Assembly (NCBI GenBank): GCA_022747635.1
Contig: JAKTNV010000074.1
Coordinates: 1,683,001 to 1,747,000, forward strand
Length of the DNA: 64,000 nt
DNA from: Hetaerina americana
Taxonomy: Eukaryota > Arthropoda > Insecta > Odonata > Calopterygidae
Direction of reading: 5' to 3'
In this document: positions 57,040-64,000 of the stretch, piece after piece
Layout: each line of letters starts with the position of its first letter
Position numbering within the stretch: position 1 is the stretch's first letter
Made by a program: the position numbers and the translations under genes
Notes under the pieces: model-generated
What the model was told of the DNA's origin: nothing
Databases searched by the model: none
The model's input: the letters and a program-made list of their open reading frames with translations, nothing else

Positions 57040-59210
57040 CAACGAGTGATTTTCAGCATTACTTAGTCACAATGTATGGAAATTCAAGAATTTGAAGACG
57101 ATATGAAGAATATGATAGTTTATTTATAAGTTCTGGAGGTTATCAATCTTTTGAGGTTTCAATAACAATTTAATTCATATGTTCCCAAAAAGCTGTCAAG
57201 GAATAAGAATATTTGGAATCACATGCTTAAAATATTCTTCTATTGTGGAAAAAGGTAAGCTTTGGAGTATTTCACATCTCATTTATATTTGCAAGAGGAC
57301 CGATATCACCAGATAAGGCAATAACAAGTCCATCATGCAGAATTAAAGAGTTTCATGTAGTAGTCCTTTTATCGCCCTAGGTAATGTAATTTTTACTCTT
57401 TTCCTCAATATAATTTTTAGAAGATTTTATGGCATTTCTCTAACGAATATTTAACAGGCTATATGCTATATTTTGGCAAATAGAATCAAGGGATTTAGTA
57501 GTTAAGGCAATTTCAATTCAAAAGATGACGAAGCATTTCAAGATTTGAATTAAATCCATAGTGACTTTCATACATCCAAGTGAGCATTTATCTCAGCTGA
57601 AATTCACACTGTATTCTATTTAAGTGAAAAAAGTAATGTAATAAACGCTACCCAAACTTTGTTGGAGTATATATATATTATTAAATACTTTGATAATAAA
57701 TATTTGAAGTAGAAATGAATATTTTTTACAATTAAAACGGGAATCAGATCACTAGAAAACATGTCACTTTATTTCATGATTATTGCGTTAAAAATTGCCT
57801 CTCAGGTATGAAATGAGAAAAACAAATGGAAATGAAGGCATGCTCGTGTGATGATATGCGCTCTGACTTTTCTGAAGAAAGAGAAATGTTTTAATATGTT
57901 TTTTGTGCACCTGTTTCTGTCTTCTCATCAAGTTGCTGATTTTACATTCCTTTATTCAAAGTTTTGTTTCGGTCTTGATTTCCTAATCCAATTAGCTTTC
58001 CGCTCGGACTCTTTTGCCACCGTTGAATTAGGTAAACATTTTCAAAGGTATTATTTTTTCGTTTTTTATTCATGAATCAGCGTCATTTTTAAAAATTACC
58101 TGCTTGGGACAAGCAGTCAGTTGAATATAATTTACGCTATTATCGAGTTAAAAGGGCAGCTTAATTTAAGGTCCGTACGCATGAAAGTTTTTCATTATGC
58201 CAGATCAAAAAAATATATTCATGTATATTACAAAAACTTTCTAAGAATCTTTGATATTCAAATATTATTGACATATTAGGTACTTCTGTCACTCTTCATT
58301 AGGGAGTGAGGCTGAAAAATGAATTCCCGACTAATGCAGCTCATTTTATACGAGTATTTCTCCATAATTTAGGCATAGTTTCCATGTTTTAATAGAAATC
58401 AAGACTTTACGAATTGGTATACCAAAACTAGTTGTAAAACATTGCACTAAAGCATAACATTTAGGTTATTCGTGATTCATATTTTTACATCAAATAATTG
58501 ATATAATCAGTTTCTTTATGGAAAATAATTGACTCTACTCAAGCTTACTATGCTCCACTTCTCTTCTTGGTGATTTTCATTTTCCCGTTCAAGTCCTTAT
58601 TGAGCGCTTGAGTAGAGGACCAAAATGGGCCTTTAATCCTTGCTATTTCTCATAATGTACGTCAAAAATATTAGGTGCCCTTTTCAAATTGAGGCATTAC
58701 AGTCCTTCACGCCTTCCATTAAAATGGATGACGTGTACAAATTGTTTTCAAATTTTTTTCAAATTTCATTGATAAAACCCATATGATTATCAAGTCTGTT
58801 GAATGTAACCCATCACATTTCGAAATCATTTTAGATAAACTATATTATAATTAATATGGATTTCTATTGGCATGAACATAATGACACATTGTTTTTATTT
58901 GAAAGCTATTGTTATTAGATAATGACTTTTAATCCGATTTTGAAATTATTTTCACAATTAATTATGTGCACACAAATCTCAATTTGCATTGGTAAAAATA
59001 ATATTTGAGACCTACTGAAGCAGACTAACTATATAATCGCTCAACCAGAAATAAAAGAAGTCAGCATCTTCGTATAGATCGGGAGCTGATCAAAATTTCA
59101 GCTATACCGCCTTTCACAATTATTTATACACTAAGAGTAAAATTAAAAGATGGGAACATCGATATTCTAGAAAGATTTCTTCTAATTCATTTTGCTGCGT
59201 GTAAAGTTTG
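57040..59210. other. unrecognised AT-rich sequence
   Basis: No gene or element supported. The open frame 57848-58075 has no motif. Confidence 0.5.
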
Positions 59211-59221
59211 TGCTGCACAGA

Positions 59222-59292
59222 AAACTATCGGCCCGGTTGGGATCGAACCATCACTCTAATGGTTTACAGGCGAGAGGTAAGCCACTGTATGA
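59222..59292 (-). repeat. tRNA-like sequence, possible SINE head
   Basis: Minus strand: A-box-like GTGGCTTACCTCTCGCC, about 20 bases spacer, then B-box GGTTCGATCCC and CCGGGCC. The spacing is right for a tRNA, but stems are imperfect and no anticodon arm is convincing. More likely tRNA-derived repeat than gene. Confidence 0.5.
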
Positions 59293-59299
59293 TAATGAA

Positions 59300-60190
59300 T
59301 GCCATTAATCATTATCTGATTAATAAACGGGATGAAGATTGAAATAAAAAGCAATCCCTCAAACGGATTATGCTTCAGTTCCATATCTACTCATATTCCT
59401 AAAATGAATAAGAAACTATTTTATAAGGGCCCGATGAAATGCCGAAAAACCTACTAATTACAACTTCGAGAGAAATAGAAGATATTAGCGGTGAGTCGAA
59501 AAACAATTGTTTAATCTTTGTGTTTTAGACCACAGTATATTATTTTAGCAGAGCACTTAGTCCACAAAACGCATTTCGAGAATGGTAGTTTATGCACATA
59601 AAAGCTGTTAATTCGATGACAAGAATAACTGAATTTATTTTATTTAAATACTCGAAATTTAATATAATTCAATTTATCGTATTTATTTATATGATTAAAT
59701 TTACTAGTTTTGGAACTAATACGTTATATATTTTTTTTAAACTTAATAACTGAGAACAGAAACCTGTATAGCCTAAAAAATCAACAGAAAGATTTTTAAC
59801 TACCTCAGTTCAATATTGAATTTTTAAATATTAATTATTAAGACAAACAAAAATGGAGTAAATGAGAGGGTTAGTTTAAGTATTATAAATATTAAGTACA
59901 TTATTTTATGCTGAAATTTAAAGAGAACAAATTGAGCCCAAAGCATAGATCTATAAATTATTGCATTTGTACGATACGCATATTTTAGCATATAATAGCA
60001 GTTTCAGAATAAAATAAAAACCGTACGATACATCACGCCAAGATTAAAGCGGCGCTTGCATCGAATGATACTAAGGTCTGATCTTGATTTTCAACTTAGA
60101 AATCCACAGCTAAAAAAGGAACATGGATTATATCTCCGTAATATTTTCAAATAATTATGTACAAGATCTGGTGACAAGTGTACAAGACAA
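59300..60190. other. unrecognised AT-rich sequence
   Basis: No feature supported. Confidence 0.5.
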
Positions 60191-60204
60191 GTGAGTAGAT
60201 TAAT

Positions 60205-60900
60205 AAGCCTTTATTGCCCCAGTTGATACATTAACTCAAAAGTTTTCAAAATGGAATCTTTATACGTCCACAGACCGCTTTTCCATGCCTCGTAAGCCTC
60301 CTGGAAGGCAGCGCCCGGAATGTTGCTAATCTCCCTCGTCATGGCCTGTTTAACGCTTTCACCGAGCCATGGTGACGTCCCTTCAGCACGAATTTGAAGC
60401 AGGTAAAGAGGAAGAAGTCTGGTCTAAAAATTAGGATCCTAACTCACATAGTCGAGAAGCTCTTGTCAGATCCCCGTGCGAGTTTCATTTTATTTGTCCG
60501 AGAGCACTCGCGGCACTAATGCCGCACAAACCTTTCACATGCCCATGTTTTCGGTCACAAGTCGATGCGTATCACTTTTAAGGATGCCAAGTTCATCAAA
60601 AATCATTCGATTACTTAATCTGCGATCTCTGTGCAACAAAGACATCACTCTAGCAAGATTTGCGCCACTTTTTGAGGTCGAAGGGCGTTCCTAAGGTTTA
60701 GCGTCGTCATCATCTTCTCTACCCACCCAAAACAACTTAAAGTACTCTGAAACCTCTTATCTACTCTAGGCGTTACCGACATATGCTGCCTTGAGCATCT
60801 ATTGAGTCTCTTTCCTGGTTTTATCCAGTTTCACCCAAAATTTGATGGCAAAGCGCTGTTGCAATAACCGTTTCATGACGGAGTGTAAAGAGATCGCGTT
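60205..60900 (-). pseudogene. mariner transposase relic
   Basis: Minus strand from about 60870: QRFAIKFWVKLDKTRKET, ML-K-A-A-Y-V-G-N-A, then FKLFWVGREDDDDAKP and RPSTSKSGANLARVMSLLHR, DRRLSNRMIFDELGILKSDT and HRLVTENMGM, KVCAALVPRVLSD. These are the DNA-binding half, with several stops (after KET, in N-A-x-S-R, after N-M-G-M). The catalytic domain is missing. A C-terminal piece follows: LGESVKQAMTREISNIPGAA, FQEAYEAWKSGLW, and a final MYQLGQ stop at about 60217. The last residues differ from the Y-F-E-E/D type ends seen at 28.9 and 37.6 kb. Confidence 0.8.
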
Positions 60901-61056
60901 ATAGAGGTTTCGCAAACGAACGATCCGCACTCTGCAAAAAATGCGACCGGCCGCCAAGCCTTTCCTGAGACTCCTTCGAACTCAGCCAGAGAAATCGCCG
61001 CCCGACCATCCGTCCATCCGGAATAAAATGTCTTTCTACTTTAGGGACACACCTCG
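60205..61056 (-). mobile_element. decayed mariner, right TIR kept
   Basis: The right end, read on the minus strand from 61056, is CGAGGTGTGTCCCTAAAGTA and is preceded by TA (61057-61058). Its first 12 bases equal those of the element at 53583. The left end could not be recognised, so the left boundary is set at the transposase stop. The inside encodes a mariner transposase with a central loss. Confidence 0.75.
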
Positions 61057-61059
61057 TAT

Positions 61060-62130
61060 GCGATAAAGTAGTAACGACCCACTTCCTTCGGTTAAGTGAA
61101 GGCACCCGGAGTTAATGAATAATTAATATTTCCCGCGATTCTGCTAATTAATTTTGCAATAATGAAGTGTAATTTTTTAACTTGAGTGGGAGTTTCCCTA
61201 ACAGAAATACTTGTTTCTGATTCTGAAAACTGCCAAATATGAATGGCATTGTTTTACAAAGTGCCCGATTCGCCAAAGTTCGAAAGTATTTACGTACATA
61301 CTACTAAATAGTGTTCGTTAAAATTATCTATTCATATTTCGTTAAGTAAAAAATAAAAAATTAATACTGATGAGACTACTCATATCCTTTAAAAGTGTAT
61401 TACTCCGAAAAGGCCTCTACTTGCTCATGGGTCAGGAGCAAGTGAGCCATAGTCCGTGATAAAGAAACATATTTGTTGTTTCATAGATTAGCTTGGCAAA
61501 GGACAAGAATTAATTTTCATTACTGAATGGCGACAAAGAATTGAAAGTTTGATGCCTCTACCAATGGATGATGCACTAAACTAAAAATGTAGTTAGATCA
61601 TTCACAAATAGCGTTTTAAATACTCGTAAAAGTACTCATCTATTACAGGTTATAATCAAAAAAAGATATGTTAGCTGATATTTCAAATATTAAGTAAAAA
61701 TAGTTATACCAATTCATCTACTACTATAAACCCCAGGGTCCCCCTACTAGATTTAAATAACTATTGTTGACATTCCACCGTTTAGAATAGATCTAGGATA
61801 GCTTCATGGACATGCTGCAGTGATTTTCCATTAATTATTTAACGGAATAACCTATGAAAGAAACATTAGATTTGCCTACATATATTTTTCAAATATTTTG
61901 AGAAATTAATGATAGGATTTGAAAGGTATGCCTTTAGGAGCGAATGAACACTAAAAACGTTGAATGCTTTGTAGATAAAAAGTAATAATATATCCTTACC
62001 AATTATCGAATTAATTAAACTATAGGAGAAGTATAGGAGGGATACTTATGAAATCAATCCCTGTATCGTACATATAAATTACAAAATAAATGAAGAGAAA
62101 TTATTTTGAATGTTTTGTTTCTCTTAGAAT
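61060..62130. other. unrecognised AT-rich sequence
   Basis: No feature supported. Confidence 0.5.
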
Positions 62131-62135
62131 GGGGC

Positions 62136-62212
62136 AATGGTAGCCGAGTGGGTGGAGAGTTGAGCTGAACTACTGACAGCATCACCTTAGTTCGATTCCA
62201 AGTGTTGCCAAT
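62136..62212 (+). repeat. tRNA-like sequence, SINE head or tRNA pseudogene
   Basis: GGTAGCCGAGTGGG (A-box-like, about 62140) and AGTTCGATTCC (B-box, about 62188) at tRNA-like spacing with a long variable region, so Leu/Ser-type tRNA ancestry is possible. The T-stem is poor and the anticodon stem unclear. Confidence 0.5.
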
Positions 62213-62428
62213 GGGTATACTTAGTTTTACAGTTTTTGGATTTATCATCTAATTAGGACACCACAGGCAGTAGGTGGAAGCTATCTGAACTCCCCCCCCC
62301 CACACTTTTAATAAGCGAATTTTACATACCTTATAGCCCGTAGCTCGGTATCCGGTGATCTCTACTGTAAGATATAAAACCAACCTGCGGGTTAATTACA
62401 GCTGCTGGCTATCACGATATGCTAAGTA

Positions 62429-62509
62429 CGAGGGTCATCCGGAAAGTAGTACCCGTTCGTGCCGCATGAAGTGCTGACGACGCGAGTAGCCGCTGGACGA
62501 GGTCAGATA
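62429..62509 (+). mobile_element. mariner end fragment, exact match to the 48-kb element
   Basis: 81 bases, preceded by TA, are identical to the reverse complement of 48769-48849, i.e. the TIR and part of the leader. Seven bases later CTCG-TA may be the stub of the opposite TIR, which would make it an ~88-bp extreme deletion derivative. Confidence 0.9.
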
Positions 62510-63071
62510 TTTCTCGTACATATTTCTACGGACCCCTATGATTCCACTATTCATTTAAATAATGTATGGCGATAGCAGATACACTACATTTTGAAGTATA
62601 TGAGAAATTTAATCAATTAACGTAATCTTATTCAAATTATCTCGTAAGAAATCAGTTTGAAATCAATTAAAAAATTATATAATCCGAGAACCAACGGTAT
62701 TCCCTTCAGTTTGAAATTCCGTGATGCCATTGACATGGAAAAAATATGTTCCACGAATTTTCTCTTCTTATTAGCTTGAAAGTAATAAAGATAACTAAAT
62801 TCGTCATAATCCGCTATTAGTAATATCGTTCTTCGCAAAAAAATGACGAAAAAGGTAGTGGTGATCGAATTTTAAATATTCATAGCGTAAAGGCGAATCA
62901 ACACATTTTGCTGATTGAAAAACCAGTGAATTTCCTTAAGTACGTAGGCACATAAGCCTATGATGGCTTTTCAATCGGGTTTTAGTCACTAATCACAGTT
63001 AAAACGATGATAAAAATATAATTTCACAATGCATTAAATTAAATACACATACAGCGAAAATAGAGATTTAT

Positions 63072-63134
63072 ATTACCACTTTTACCAAAAATAACGGTGG
63101 TAACATAATATAAAAGTGGTAACATAATATACAA
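63072..63134. repeat. short tandem and inverted repeat
   Basis: Two 19-base units GTGGTAACATAATATA(A/C)AA are adjacent at 63097-63134. Upstream TTACCACTTTTA (about 63073-63084) is the reverse complement of TAAAAGTGGTAA (63111-63122). Confidence 0.75.
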
Positions 63135-63139
63135 GTGTT

Positions 63140-64000
63140 AATAAAATTTTCAGCCCATAAACTCGTAAGGGATGGGATAAGAGCCCTATTCAAAACACGA
63201 CACCGATTCTTTGTCACAATAAAGGTGGGGTGATTTGGAAGAATCCGGTTGGAAAGAGATATGCTGGATATATTTGACAAGATTAAAAGTTATCTATCTT
63301 GAATTTCACACTTTATTTCGAGGTGTTTCTAATTAGTGTGGGAATAGAATGGAGAGGTGATTACGTGAGACAAAAATTATGAGAATTTTTATTCTCATAA
63401 TTCTTCCAAGACTCATCTTCAGTAATGATCTTTTTTTATGAAAACTGGGTCATCGTTTGCGGCTGGGAGCAAGTCCCTTGCCACTGCAGCACGAATTTCT
63501 TGACGATGGCGAGATAAATGAGGATGTGACGAGGCAGCTGATGACTATTTCCAAAAGGTTTTTGCCGATTGTTTAGAAATGTTAAACAGACGCTCGGATT
63601 AGTGGGTGAGATCCCAAGTGGAATACTTTGAAGGGGCCTCATTGCTCTAGTTATACTATTTCTTTTAATATTGTCTGGCTCTATCTTTTCTGGGCAGACC
63701 TTCACTTGCTCAAACATGTCATCACTTACCCTTACTTATTCCATCAGTCTTTCCGTTCTCCTTATCATTCACGACTACTTTCTTTTTTCACGTATTAATC
63801 CAGTATATTGAATTCAATGTTGCCTCACTAAAGTTATCAGGAAATATTGGGATTTCAGCCAGTAATTACCCACATCATTGGTAAATTGGAGGTTGGAAAT
63901 ATTTACATGCTCAATCTATACACCACATCTGTTTTTATACGGTTCTTTAGCAGACCTATCTATAAAAACACAATATATTTCCTAAACCTCTCCGTTATTA
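63140..64000. other. unrecognised sequence to window end
   Basis: No gene supported. The minus-strand open frame 63436-63717 shows no motif I know. Confidence 0.45.

Noticed and set aside
1..64000. CRISPR array, prokaryotic operons or phage-like modules
   Set aside because: No regularly spaced repeats, no tandem coding genes, and eukaryotic retroelements throughout.

Overview
This window looks like non-coding DNA from an animal nuclear genome, most likely an arthropod and probably an insect. It is AT-rich, it has long (TA)n and (CA)n runs, and no frame keeps a long host-like coding exon. Every protein-like stretch I could recognise belongs to a transposable element: a Penelope-like retroelement (PLE), LINE-type non-LTR retrotransposons and several mariner families. 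I saw nothing prokaryotic: no operons, ribosome binding sites or CRISPR array. The species cannot be named from the sequence alone. I found no convincing host protein-coding gene, rRNA or functional tRNA.

Layout. 1-13.8 kb is mostly unrecognised sequence with one LINE 3' relic (1.93 kb), a GC/pyrimidine-rich block with a 15-bp hairpin (4.6-5.6 kb), a TA run (8.9 kb) and a purine-to-pyrimidine switch (9.65-10.56 kb). 13.8-22.7 kb holds LINE relics on both strands, a 36-bp perfect palindrome (17.2 kb), a ~100-bp TIR-only MITE (19.4 kb) and a repeat shared with 37 and 55 kb. 28.5-30 kb holds an internally deleted mariner and a LINE relic. 36.5-45.6 kb is the richest part: a SINE with target duplications, a decayed mariner, and a LINE into which a nearly intact PLE has inserted (39322-41905). 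A 46-bp hairpin insert with a possible 6-bp duplication lies in the same LINE, and a second PLE 3' fragment follows. 46.8-48.9 kb has two more internally deleted mariners. 53.6-61.1 kb has two further mariners, a full-length SINE inserted in a LINE relic, and a local duplication. An 81-bp mariner end at 62.4 kb matches the 48-kb copy exactly.

How the parts relate. Nothing here forms a pathway. The relationships are of insertion order. The PLE landed in an already existing LINE, because the LINE reading resumes across one copy of the 12-bp target duplication. The LINE also took the small hairpin insert near its 3' end. The SINE at 55.4 kb landed in another copy of the same LINE type.

Most interesting signals. 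(1) The PLE has a single coding frame of about 817 codons broken by one UAG, 62-bp identical terminal repeats, and a hammerhead-ribozyme-like core directly next to the repeat boundary. A second PLE fragment has the same core design. (2) A short hairpin family ending in a CCGCC/GGCGG stem occurs at four or five places, once as a clean 46-bp insertion. (3) All the mariners have lost internal or terminal parts, in several distinct families.
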